DNA from: Phycisphaerales bacterium
Lineage (GTDB): Bacteria; Planctomycetota; Phycisphaerae; Phycisphaerales; SM1A02
Reading direction: 5' to 3'
DNA: 10,166 nucleotides
Assembly: GCA_007127615.1 (NCBI GenBank)
Contig: SKZB01000268.1
Span: 1-10,166, forward strand
Shown: piece by piece, positions 1 through 6,581 of the stretch
Layout: the number at the start of each line of letters is the position of its first letter
Position numbering within the stretch: the first letter of the stretch is position 1
Translations under genes and position numbers: made by a program
Notes under the pieces: model-generated
Told to the model about the DNA's origin: nothing
Database searches by the model: none
Seen by the model: only the letters and a program-made list of their open reading frames with translations

Positions 1-225
1 AAGGTGATGATCTTCGACGGCAACCCGCTCGGCATCGAACTGCCGGCCGCCATCGAACTCGAGGTCACCGAGACGGCGCCGCAGGTCAAGGGCGCGACCG
101 CCACCAACCAGCTCAAGGAAGCGACCGTCGAAACCGGCGCCCGAGTGCGCGTCCCCCCGTTCGTCGAGAACGGCCAAGTCGTGCGCATCAGCACCGAAAC
201 GGGGGAGTACCTGAGCAAGGCGTGA
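1..225 (+). CDS. efp: Elongation factor P, C-terminal part (5' end outside window)
   Basis: EF-P binds the ribosome between the P and E sites and relieves stalling at polyproline stretches. Only the last 74 residues are present; the reading frame is open from base 1, so the N-terminal domain with the modified-residue loop lies upstream of the window. The visible part runs from the end of domain II (IELEVTETAPQVKG) into the C-terminal OB domain. It carries the EF-P signature in the form K-E-A-T-V-E-T-G-A-R-V-R-V-P-P-F-V-E-N-G and ends with the typical GEYLSKA. The family's usual length is about 185-190 residues, so roughly 60 percent is missing. Its stop lies 75 bp from the stop of the convergent secreted-protein gene. 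The lysine/arginine residue that would show the modification type cannot be seen. The identification is secure at family level; a YeiP-type paralogue is less likely but not fully excluded. Confidence 0.93.
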   Translation, partial: KVMIFDGNPLGIELPAAIELEVTETAPQVKGATATNQLKEATVETGARVRVPPFVENGQVVRISTETGEYLSKA

Positions 226-300
226 ATTGATCGCCGGCGCACCGTCAGCACGGCCCGTCTTCGATTCGCATGACACGAACTTCGCGCGGTGCGTTCCGTC
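226..300. other. Short convergent spacer with only a weak hairpin
   Basis: This is the 75-bp gap between the stops of efp (+) and the secreted dockerin-like gene (-). The best fold is a 4-bp stem, CCGT/ACGG, around a 4-base loop at 242-253. No T tract follows on either strand. I therefore do not call a terminator here. Confidence 0.4.
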
Positions 301-906
301 TCAAGGTCCGCAACCGGGGATCGGTGTGCTCAGACATCCGACTGAAGGATCGCAGGGATTCGCCGTGCACGGATTCCCATCATCGCAACTAAGTGGTGGG
401 TTGAAGCATCCCGACATCGGATTGCAGGTGTTGGCCGTGCACGCGTTACCATCATCGCAGTCGATGGGGATGGTCAAGCAGTTGCCTTCGATGCAGAAGT
501 TCACCGTACAGAGATTGCCGTCGTCGCACTGACTCGGCGTGACACATGGCTTCTGACACGAACCCCAGTTGGCGAGCAGTAACAGCAGATCAAGCACATC
601 GATGACGCCATCGCCGTTCAAATCGCCCTTGCACGGTCCGGAGCTCTCACACGGCCCCCAGTTTGCAAGCAGAACCAGCAGATCTTGAACGTTGACTTCG
701 GCGTTGCCATCAAGATCGCCGAGACAGAAGCCGGAGACGGCGTTCAGCGCATCGCCCGGCGCGGTCCGTCCGACATCGACCGGTCCCGAAAGGAGTGCAT
801 CGGCATCCACGCCGTCGGCGGTGTGGTCAATCGAGACCGCCATCAGGCCGCACGCCGCGATGAGACCGCCCGCTACGGCCCACGATCGAAATCGTCGCTT
901 TATCAT
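301..906 (-). CDS. Small secreted protein: two dockerin-like EF-hand loops plus three Dictyostelium-type cysteine repeats
   Basis: This is a predicted secreted protein of 201 residues with no enzyme domain visible. The ATG at 904-906 was chosen because GGAGG precedes it by 9 bases; a TTG 18 bases upstream lies within or before that site. Residues 1-26 look like a signal peptide: MIKRRFR, then a hydrophobic run. Residues 61-117 hold two dockerin-like units, each ending in LLANWG. Loop 1 has D64, D66, N68, E70, N72 and D75 at EF-hand positions 1,3,5,7,9,12; loop 2 has D95, N97, D99, D103 and D106. Residues 127-201 contain three CDDGNxCTxNxC units spaced 23 and 24 residues, resembling the Dictyostelium slime-mold repeat (PF00526). 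Dockerin-like units are usually C-terminal tags on large planctomycete exoproteins; here they follow the signal almost directly. Calcium binding and an extracellular location are inferred, and the role is unknown. It could be a remnant of a larger protein, although the start and signal peptide look intact. Confidence 0.85.
   Translation of the reverse strand: MIKRRFRSWAVAGGLIAACGLMAVSIDHTADGVDADALLSGPVDVGRTAPGDALNAVSGFCLGDLDGNAEVNVQDLLVLLANWGPCESSGPCKGDLNGDGVIDVLDLLLLLANWGSCQKPCVTPSQCDDGNLCTVNFCIEGNCLTIPIDCDDGNACTANTCNPMSGCFNPPLSCDDGNPCTANPCDPSVGCLSTPIPGCGP
304..528 (-). repeat. Three tandem cysteine-rich units (about 69-72 bp period)
   Basis: The repeat is visible in both DNA and protein. 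The DNA words gccgtgcacggattcc (362), gccgtgcacgcgttacc (434) and accgtacagagattgcc (503) recur at 72- and 69-bp spacing. In protein each unit starts CDDGN, followed by CT, a second Cys and a GC/GNC. The copies have diverged, which argues for older duplication under selection for the cysteines. Confidence 0.8.
556..726 (-). other. Dockerin-like calcium-loop pair (protein domain)
   Basis: Residues 61-117 form two units of about 31 residues, C-x-GDL(D/N)G..., each with a 12-residue EF-hand-type loop and a following hydrophobic helix ending LLANWG(P/S)C. The pattern matches dockerin type I repeats as they occur in Phycisphaerae proteins. Each unit is flanked by cysteines (61, 86, 92, 117), which could make local disulphides; that is inference. 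Confidence 0.75.
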
Positions 907-927
907 GATGTTGATCCTCCACAATGG

Positions 928-953
928 ACGCGGGGTCGTGCATGCACCCGCGT
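928..953. promoter_or_regulatory. Inverted repeat in the divergent spacer upstream of the secreted-protein gene
   Basis: ACGCGGG (928-934) pairs with CCCGCGT (947-953) around a 12-base spacer that contains part of the perfect palindrome GTGCATGCAC (938-947). It begins 22 bp upstream of the ATG at 906, so it could be an operator or a hairpin in the leader of that gene. It is short enough to arise by chance in GC-rich DNA. No convincing promoter pair was found on the minus strand. Confidence 0.3.
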
Positions 954-1112
954 TTGTGCGCGGCGGTCATGAGCGTTTCTGCCGCCAACCGTGAAGTATG
1001 CCCCAGCCGGGGCCATGGGCAAGAAGATTCCCGGGACGATCCGCCCGATCGATCCGGGCCCGCGCGATATCATGCCCGACTCATCCGCCCGCCGCGAACC
1101 GCACAGGTTCAG

Positions 1113-1934
1113 ATGCTCATGCAAACCCTGACCGAGATTCGATCGCTGCTCGCCGAACGGGGCCTTCGGCCGAAGCACCGGCTCGGACAGAATTTCCTGC
1201 ACGATCAGAACCAGCTCCGGAAACTGCTTGACGCCGCCGCGCTCGAACCGGGGGAGGTTGTTCTCGAAGTCGGCCCCGGAACGGGGACCCTCACCGAAGC
1301 GCTCCTGGAACGCGGCGCCGAGGTCATCGCCTGCGAACTCGATACCGACCTGGCGTCCCTCATCGAGGAGCGGCTGGGCGATCGCATCACCCTTCTCCGG
1401 GGCGACTGTCTCGGTTCCTCCCGTTCGCTCAGTTCATCCGTCGTCGAAGCGATCGGCGGCCGTCCGTTCAAGCTCATCGCCAACCTGCCGTACCAGGCCG
1501 CGAGCCCGCTGATGGCCACGCTCGCGCTCCATCATCCGAACGGTTCGGGGCAGTTCGTGACCATCCAGCGGGAGGTGGCGGATCGGCTGCTCGCTTCGCC
1601 GGGCACGAAGGCGTACGGCCCGCTGACGATCATCATCCGCGCCTTCGCGGAGATCGAACGCATCGGTACGCTCTCGCCGCAGTGCTTCTGGCCCGCACCG
1701 GAGGTCACCAGCGCGATGGTCGCCATTCGCCGCAAACCGCACGTAACGGTGGATGACCCGGCTCGTTTCGCGCGATTCGTCACGCAGCTCTTCACGAAGC
1801 GCCGCAAACAGCTTGGCGGCACGCTGGGCCGGGAGCTGATCGAGCGCGCCGCCGTGCCGGGGGTTGAACCGTCGATGCGCCCGGAAGCGCTGACGGTGGA
1901 ACAGATTATTGCGTTGTTCGCGCATGCAGATTGA
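1113..1934 (+). CDS. rsmA: 16S rRNA (adenine1518-N6/adenine1519-N6)-dimethyltransferase RsmA
   Basis: RsmA (KsgA) uses S-adenosylmethionine to dimethylate two adjacent adenines in the 3' terminal hairpin of 16S rRNA during small-subunit assembly. With the ATG at 1113 the protein has 273 residues, normal for the family. Visible motifs are LGQNFLHD (24-31), the SAM-binding VLEVGPGTGTLTEALLERG starting at residue 50, the acidic ELD (75-77), GDC (97-99), the catalytic NLPY (124-127), QREVADRL (152-159), FWPAPEVTSAMV (192-203) and LFTKRRKQL (226-234). The frame stays open upstream to 924, but those residues have no family resemblance and no start signal. CAGG lies 5 bases before ATG 1113; ATG 1119 is an alternative start. 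The gene diverges from the secreted-protein gene, and its last 29 bp overlap the end of thiD on the other strand. Confidence 0.96.
   Translation: MLMQTLTEIRSLLAERGLRPKHRLGQNFLHDQNQLRKLLDAAALEPGEVVLEVGPGTGTLTEALLERGAEVIACELDTDLASLIEERLGDRITLLRGDCLGSSRSLSSSVVEAIGGRPFKLIANLPYQAASPLMATLALHHPNGSGQFVTIQREVADRLLASPGTKAYGPLTIIIRAFAEIERIGTLSPQCFWPAPEVTSAMVAIRRKPHVTVDDPARFARFVTQLFTKRRKQLGGTLGRELIERAAVPGVEPSMRPEALTVEQIIALFAHAD
1906..1934. other. 29-bp antisense overlap of the rsmA and thiD coding ends
   Basis: The stop of thiD (TAA on the minus strand, 1906-1908) lies inside the last codons of rsmA, whose TGA ends at 1934. Both proteins keep plausible full-length C-termini. There is no room for an intergenic terminator, so the two transcripts must overlap at their 3' ends. 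Confidence 0.9.
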
Positions 1935-2688
1935 TCGGTCCGCGTCCCGCGCCGAGATGAGGTGCGGATTCGATCGCGCGGCCGATGAACGCTTTGGCGC
2001 CCTTGACCGCATCCCGGAGTGCGACCCCGCGCGCGAGCAGGGCCGTGATCGCGGCCGAGAAAGCGCATCCGGTGCCGTGCGTCTGCGTCGTCTCGTGCCG
2101 CGGCCCCGGCAGTCGCGTCGGCGTTTCGTTCCACCAGAGTACATCCACCGGATCGCCGGTCAGCGCGCCACCTTTGATCACGACGGCGTGAGCGCCGAGC
2201 TGCGCAAGCCGGCGCGCCGCCTCTTCCATGTCTTCAACGGATGCGATTGAACACCCGGTCAACGCTTCCGCCTCGTAGAGGTTCGGCGTGATCAGCGTCG
2301 CGCGCTCGAGCAGGGTGTCTCGATAGGCGTCGATCACCTCCTGCTCGACGAGTCGGTGGCCGTGCTTGCTGATCATGACGGGATCGACCACCAGCGGCTG
2401 ACCGGTCTCGGCCAGTCGCTCTCCGACGGCGTTGACGATCGCCGCGCGGCCGAGGGCGCCGGTTTTGATGGCGGCGGGGGGGACGTCATCCAGCACCGCT
2501 TCGAGCTGTTCGAGTACGAACGAGGGTTCGAGGCAGTGGACCGAACGGACGCCGACGGTGTTCTGCGCGGTGAGCAGGGTGAGCACGCTCGTGCCGAAGA
2601 CGTCGAACTGGTGAAAGGTCTTCAGGTCGGCCTGGATCCCCGCGCCGCCGGAAGGGTCGGATCCGGCAATGGTCAATGCGGTGAGCAT
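1906..2688 (-). CDS. thiD: Hydroxymethylpyrimidine/phosphomethylpyrimidine kinase ThiD
   Basis: ThiD phosphorylates hydroxymethylpyrimidine and its monophosphate to give HMP diphosphate, the pyrimidine half of thiamine, in the cytoplasm. The 260-residue length is standard for a stand-alone enzyme, with no ThiE or TenA fusion. The ribokinase-fold motifs are in order: [13 protein letters not shown] (9-21), AQNT (41-44), VVDPVM (100-105), ITPN (133-136), VIKGG (170-174) and the anion hole [10 protein letters not shown] (204-213), in which Cys208 is the expected catalytic residue. One difference: the usual KxGML near residue 77 reads KTGAL. The ATG at 2688 has no Shine-Dalgarno sequence; a -10-like TAGAAT lies only 6 bases upstream. 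The 3' end overlaps rsmA tail to tail. No TPP riboswitch is visible upstream, and no other thi gene is in the window. Confidence 0.96.
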   Translation of the reverse strand: MLTALTIAGSDPSGGAGIQADLKTFHQFDVFGTSVLTLLTAQNTVGVRSVHCLEPSFVLEQLEAVLDDVPPAAIKTGALGRAAIVNAVGERLAETGQPLVVDPVMISKHGHRLVEQEVIDAYRDTLLERATLITPNLYEAEALTGCSIASVEDMEEAARRLAQLGAHAVVIKGGALTGDPVDVLWWNETPTRLPGPRHETTQTHGTGCAFSAAITALLARGVALRDAVKGAKAFIGRAIESAPHLGAGRGPINLHARTTQ

Positions 2689-2694
2689 GGTACG

Positions 2695-2723
2695 ATTCTA
2701 TTGGTGCCGTGGATGATTTTCGA
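2695..2723 (-). promoter_or_regulatory. Candidate thiD promoter, possibly giving a leaderless mRNA
   Basis: On the minus strand TCGAAA (2718-2723, four of six bases match TTGACA) is followed after 17 bp by TAGAAT (2695-2700, five of six match TATAAT). Only 6 bases separate the -10 box from the ATG, so transcription would start at about the A of the start codon. This was found by eye and is a sigma70-type guess. Confidence 0.4.
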
Positions 2724-2733
2724 TTTCAGCGCG

Positions 2734-2747
2734 CGGGTGATGACCCG
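2734..2747. promoter_or_regulatory. Small perfect inverted repeat between thiD and the divergent exported-protein gene
   Basis: CGGGT-GATG-ACCCG is a 5-bp perfect stem with a 4-base spacer. It sits just upstream of the candidate thiD -35 box and about 40 bp before the start chosen for the plus-strand gene. It could be a small operator for the divergent pair, but a 5-bp arm is weak evidence. Confidence 0.2.
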
Positions 2748-2786
2748 TGGCCGGATCGAGCCGATACGCTGGTCATGGAGAACCGA

Positions 2787-4862
2787 ATGGGCCGCACCCG
2801 TTTTGTGATGTTTCGTTGGATGAGCCGGCCGGCGCGGCGGTTCACGCAGATTGGTCTGATGTGGTGGGCAGCGGTGATCTGCTCCGGATATGCCGCGGGG
2901 CAGGCGAACATCTTCGACGATGCGCTGGAACCCGCTCCGCCGGAGCTGGCGCGGAATGCGGCGTTCTGGTACGACCGCGCTCTACAGCATCTGGAGCGCG
3001 TGCCGGTCCGCACGATGCGCACGCTCGTCGAATACGAGTGGTGGTGGGATGCGCCGGTCACGGACGAGGTGCGGCTCGCGCTGGAGGAGGTGCGCCCGGT
3101 CCTGAACGTGGTTCAGCGCGGATCACGGCAGCGCAGCAGTGATTTCGGTCTGGACGTGGCGTCCGGTCCGGCGATTCGGCTGCCGCACCTCTCCGGCATG
3201 CGCACGCTCGTGCGCATGCTGGCGGTGGATGCCGCCGTCGCACTGCGGCAGGATCGCGCGCGGGATGCCGCCGAAGCGATCAGCAGCATTGTCCGAACCG
3301 CCGAACACCTGAATCACGATGATGTCATTCTCAGTTCAATGATTGGACAGTCGCTTTACACGCTCGGTGAGGAAGTGTTGATCTACGGACTGGATCGTGC
3401 GGCTTTTCGGCCGGATGAGGCGGCGGTCCTGCTTCTGGCGATCCAAAAGCTCGATGCGGATGATCCCTTCCGATACCGAACGGCGCTCAGGAATCACAAA
3501 CGACTCTTTACCGAGTGGGCGATTGAGCGGTACTCCGATGACGACGGGCTGATTCTGGCCCGGGATGAAATCAGCGAGATGGCGTTTCATCCGATCACCG
3601 GCGTGGAACTGGCCATCCTGAGCCGTGAGGATTTTGAACGACAACTGCACGCCGCGGATGTCGTCCTGGAACGCATGGTCGAAGCGCTGGAGATGCGTGA
3701 CCCAGAGCAGGCGCGCTTTCAGATTCAACGACTGGATCGCGCGGTTGCGCAGGGGGACCACGGCCTGATCGCGCAGATTTTCCTGTATCCGGCGGAAGAG
3801 ATCTTCGACCGAATGATCCGGGCACGGAGCCGGGTGGCCGAACGCCGAACGAGCTTGCGCCGGATCGCGGAGGATCGCGTTGATCCACTGGTCTACGCAA
3901 ACGCCGCGGTGTGGTACCGCCGGGCGGCGCGACGGATCAATGCATTGCCGGAGGAATCTCTGACGATGATGCGTGATCTGGTCGCGGACTCATCGCGTTC
4001 CCTGCCGGGTGAGTTGCGGGCGCGGCTGGAATCGGACGCCGAAGTCGTCGACTTGGTGCTGGAGGGTTCGCTGCTCGATCACTGTCAGTTCGCGGCGATC
4101 GAGGATTCTCCGCCGGCGCTGCTGACGTGGGATCAATACAGCGCGATCAGCATCGGCTGGTACGTGCTGGCGGATGTTCGACGATTGCTGGAAGACCGGC
4201 AGTACGCCGAGGCGGGAGATCGGTTGTCGATTGTGCTCCGGTTGAGTCGGCATCTGGCGGAGGATCAGCGCTTGATCAGCGCGGTCATCGCGCACGATCT
4301 GTTTCGGCGGGCCTGGTCGCTGATCGAGCAGGGATTGGAGACCGCGCGGTTGGAGACGCCGACAAAGCGTCAGTTGTTGCGCGAGATGTTCGCCTTCATG
4401 CCGCGCGATCCCTTCGGCCACGAGGCCGCGCTGGAGGCGGATCGGCAGCGGCTTCGCCCGTGGCTGCTGGCGGCAGTGCCGGATGATGATGAGCGCCTGC
4501 CGATCCTGCTGGAAAGGATGCTGGAGCGGACGACGGGTGAGCAGTTGCTCGGGCTCCTGGTGCTGTTGACGCCGGAAGTGGACCGGCTGGAGCAGACGAT
4601 TCATCCGTTCGAGGAGATCGTGCTGGACTGGTTCACGCCGCTGATCGACATGGATGCGGTGGAGCAGTGGTTTGCGCAGATTGGCGCCTGGCGCGGCGAC
4701 GCCGCGACGGGCAATGTCGAGGCGATGTTTGAACGTCGGGCGGGGCCGGTCGCGGCGTGGACGCACGGGCAACGGGCGGCGCGGGAAAACTGGCGAGCGG
4801 CGGTGCTTCGTTTGCGGAAAGAAGTGGAGGCCGACGGCGCGAGGGAGAACGAACGCCGCTGA
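2787..4862 (+). CDS. Exported protein of unknown function with two tandem helical modules
   Basis: No enzyme family is recognised. The start at ATG 2787 is preferred because GGAG lies 6 bases before it; other in-frame ATGs are at 2775 and 2820. This gives 691 residues. Residues 13-40 form a signal peptide (SRPARRF, then a hydrophobic core, then GYAAGQA), so the mature protein is probably periplasmic. The rest is largely helical and contains two diverged copies: residues about 55-245 and 368-562. Matching landmarks are RNAAFWYDRA / ANAAVWYRRA, VDAAVALRQDRARDAAEA / LADVRRLLEDRQYAEAGD, TAEHLNHDDVILSSMIGQ / SRHLAEDQRLISAVIAHD and DDPFRYRTALRNHK / RDPFGHEAALEADR. The regular ALR..RA..A pattern suggests a TPR-like solenoid. 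Similar proteins with a (D/S)-(F/W)-G-x(5)-G-P-x-LPHL segment seem, from memory, to be common in planctomycetes and unstudied. It is divergent from thiD and convergent with lepB, 34 bp away. Confidence 0.85.
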   Translation: MGRTRFVMFRWMSRPARRFTQIGLMWWAAVICSGYAAGQANIFDDALEPAPPELARNAAFWYDRALQHLERVPVRTMRTLVEYEWWWDAPVTDEVRLALEEVRPVLNVVQRGSRQRSSDFGLDVASGPAIRLPHLSGMRTLVRMLAVDAAVALRQDRARDAAEAISSIVRTAEHLNHDDVILSSMIGQSLYTLGEEVLIYGLDRAAFRPDEAAVLLLAIQKLDADDPFRYRTALRNHKRLFTEWAIERYSDDDGLILARDEISEMAFHPITGVELAILSREDFERQLHAADVVLERMVEALEMRDPEQARFQIQRLDRAVAQGDHGLIAQIFLYPAEEIFDRMIRARSRVAERRTSLRRIAEDRVDPLVYANAAVWYRRAARRINALPEESLTMMRDLVADSSRSLPGELRARLESDAEVVDLVLEGSLLDHCQFAAIEDSPPALLTWDQYSAISIGWYVLADVRRLLEDRQYAEAGDRLSIVLRLSRHLAEDQRLISAVIAHDLFRRAWSLIEQGLETARLETPTKRQLLREMFAFMPRDPFGHEAALEADRQRLRPWLLAAVPDDDERLPILLERMLERTTGEQLLGLLVLLTPEVDRLEQTIHPFEEIVLDWFTPLIDMDAVEQWFAQIGAWRGDAATGNVEAMFERRAGPVAAWTHGQRAARENWRAAVLRLRKEVEADGARENERR

Positions 4863-4889
4863 GCGGAATGGGCGGAATGTGCGGAAAGC
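4863..4889. repeat. Three tandem 9-bp units between convergent genes
   Basis: GCGGAATGG, GCGGAATGT and GCGGAAAGC lie head to tail directly after the stop of the 691-residue protein gene and before the end of lepB. They fill most of the 34-bp convergent gap. No hairpin or T tract is present, so this is not a classical terminator; replication slippage is the simplest origin. Confidence 0.6.
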
Positions 4890-4896
4890 GACGGGT

Positions 4897-6513
4897 TCAG
4901 CGAATGTAACGCAGGCGACCAAAGTCAGGGATCACCGCGCGTTCGCCGCCGATCGTATGCAGCGCGGGAAAGTACACGACCCACGCCTTGCCGAGCAGAA
5001 GATCCCGGTGCACGACGAACGGGGCATCGTCGATCTGCGCGGCAACGGTCGGATGCGGATTCTTCCACAGCCGGGAGTCGAGCGAGAACTGCGAGTTGTC
5101 GCCGAGCATATAGAACTGATCCGGTCCGAGCTCCGCGAGGTTATCCGGATGGGTGCCGTAGGCATAGGCGCCGCGGGCCACCATGCGCGCGTATTCGGGG
5201 CGGGCGGTTGGATTCTGATCCGGCTGCGCGCCGATCCGCCCGCCGCGATAGTACAGGTCGCGATCCACCCGCATGCGGTGCAGAGACACCGGCGATCCCT
5301 CGAAACGCCAGCGAAGCTCCGTCGGTTGAACCAGCCCCCGCACCCCCGCATCGGCAGCGTCGGCGAGATCATCGTAACCCGTCGCATGACGCAGGCGAGC
5401 TTCGGCGGTCCACTCGTAGTCGAGTCGCGCGACCGATCGACCCGCAAGAAAGATCTGCATCGACTGATCCACGTGCCAGAACTCGACGTTCGTCACGCGA
5501 TCCGGGTTGAGTGATTCGATCGGCTCGCGCACTTCCTCGATCCACGGCGAACCGGGCTCATCCTGCCGATACCGCAGGATCGCTTCGCGGCCGTTCAATT
5601 TGAACTCGAAGAGGTGGTGGCGCGTTTTCAGTTCCAGCGCGGTGGTGAGTCCGGCCTGGTCGGGGTGGATGCCGGCGGCGATGCGCAGGTCACTCACACT
5701 GACCAGGGGAGCGCCGTTGGACGATAACCCCGGCTGGCTTCGGTGCAGCATGTTGTACGGCGTGAAGTCATCCAGCCGCCGCCGACTCAGATTCCACTCC
5801 AGCATCGTGGCGTCCGCCCGATCCGTCCGGAAGATGCGGCGGTCGGTCTGCCAGTCCTCGCCGTGCCACGGCGGGCCGGGATAACTCCGCTGCATCAGCG
5901 CGGGATTGCGAACCTTCGCGTTGCCGTCGAAGATCGGTGACCAGAGCGCGCGTTGAATGAATTCGGGTTTGCGGCGGATGGAGAAGTCCGATCCGTCCGC
6001 CGGCTTCACGAACACATCGCCGTCCGCGATCCAGATCGTTTCGTTGGGCAGTCCCACCAGGCGCTTGATGTAGTTGCCCGAATCCCCCTTCGGGTCGGTC
6101 GGGTTCTTGAACACCACCACGTCGAACCGGTCCGGCTCCGCAAACGGATAGATCGTCTTGAGCACCAGAATGCGATCACCCCCGCGCGTCCGGGGTGGCG
6201 GTGGGAGGATGTTCAACCCGGTCGGTTCCCGGAAATTCGGGCCCAGCATCGGATCGAGCAGCATCTGCTCTTCCAGACGATCGACGCCGACCGCAAACTC
6301 ATGGCCGGTCAGTTCCGAGTGAACACGGAAGTGCTGGCCGAGCAGTGTCGGCGCCATCGAGCCGGTGGGAATCACGAAGCCCTCGACGACAAAGCCGCGA
6401 AACGTCATCGCCAGAACGAACGCGATGATCAGGGACTGGATCACATCGGCGAACCCGCCGTCATCCTGCGTGCCGTGGGGGGTCTTCGCCTGGTCATCAC
6501 GCATGTTGGACAT
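4897..6513 (-). CDS. lepB: Signal peptidase I with a large insert
   Basis: Leader peptidase of the inner membrane; it cleaves signal peptides from exported proteins with a Ser/Lys dyad. Residues 21-43 form one N-terminal membrane segment followed by FVIPTGSMAPTL, with Ser52 as nucleophile. GDRILVLK (112-119) and FDVVVFKNP (130-138) lead to GNYIKRLVGLPNE, where Lys150 is the general base. GDNSQFSLDSR (471-481) is the last conserved box, and GKAWVVYFP (508-516) closes the fold. At 538 residues it is about twice the size of typical bacterial enzymes. The extra length, about residues 170-460, lies between the lysine box and the GDNS box. Related long enzymes occur in planctomycetes. No cysteine is seen in the whole protein. 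The ATG at 6513 has no Shine-Dalgarno match; the Met at 6504 is an alternative. It is 68 bp downstream of the coiled-coil gene and probably cotranscribed with it. Confidence 0.93.
   Translation of the reverse strand: MSNMRDDQAKTPHGTQDDGGFADVIQSLIIAFVLAMTFRGFVVEGFVIPTGSMAPTLLGQHFRVHSELTGHEFAVGVDRLEEQMLLDPMLGPNFREPTGLNILPPPPRTRGGDRILVLKTIYPFAEPDRFDVVVFKNPTDPKGDSGNYIKRLVGLPNETIWIADGDVFVKPADGSDFSIRRKPEFIQRALWSPIFDGNAKVRNPALMQRSYPGPPWHGEDWQTDRRIFRTDRADATMLEWNLSRRRLDDFTPYNMLHRSQPGLSSNGAPLVSVSDLRIAAGIHPDQAGLTTALELKTRHHLFEFKLNGREAILRYRQDEPGSPWIEEVREPIESLNPDRVTNVEFWHVDQSMQIFLAGRSVARLDYEWTAEARLRHATGYDDLADAADAGVRGLVQPTELRWRFEGSPVSLHRMRVDRDLYYRGGRIGAQPDQNPTARPEYARMVARGAYAYGTHPDNLAELGPDQFYMLGDNSQFSLDSRLWKNPHPTVAAQIDDAPFVVHRDLLLGKAWVVYFPALHTIGGERAVIPDFGRLRYIR
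5134..6006 (-). other. About 290-residue insert inside signal peptidase I
   Basis: Residues about 170-460 separate the Lys150 box from the GDNS box. The stretch contains alternating hydrophobic segments such as TALELKTRHHLFEFKLNG (291-308), VTNVEFWHVDQSMQIFLAGR (340-359) and SPVSLHRMRVDRDLYYR (407-423). This pattern suggests a beta-sandwich of the LamG/concanavalin-like kind. That fold guess comes from sequence style only. In a normal enzyme this position holds the short beta domain II, so the insert should sit on the outer face of the membrane. Confidence 0.6.
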
Positions 6514-6581
6514 GTCGATTCTGGAAACGGTTTTCTTTTGACTGATTGCCGCCGTCGGACGTCACGCACAACCGGTCACCG

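Noticed and set aside
226..300. Terminator between efp and the secreted-protein gene
   Set aside because: Only a 4-bp stem without a T tract on either strand.
924..1112. In-frame 63-residue N-terminal extension of RsmA back to 924
   Set aside because: It has no resemblance to the family, is rich in Arg/Pro/Cys as expected of shadow translation, and overlaps the leader region of the divergent gene. The family's length fits the start at 1113.
2689..2786. Possible TPP riboswitch upstream of thiD
   Set aside because: The gap is under 100 bp, no CUGAGA-type thi-box is seen on the minus strand, and the likely transcript start is at the ATG.
3990..4922. 310-codon open frame antisense to the 691-residue exported protein
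   Set aside because: It is Arg/Gln/Pro-rich low-complexity translation. The plus frame shows the internal duplication, which cannot arise by chance.
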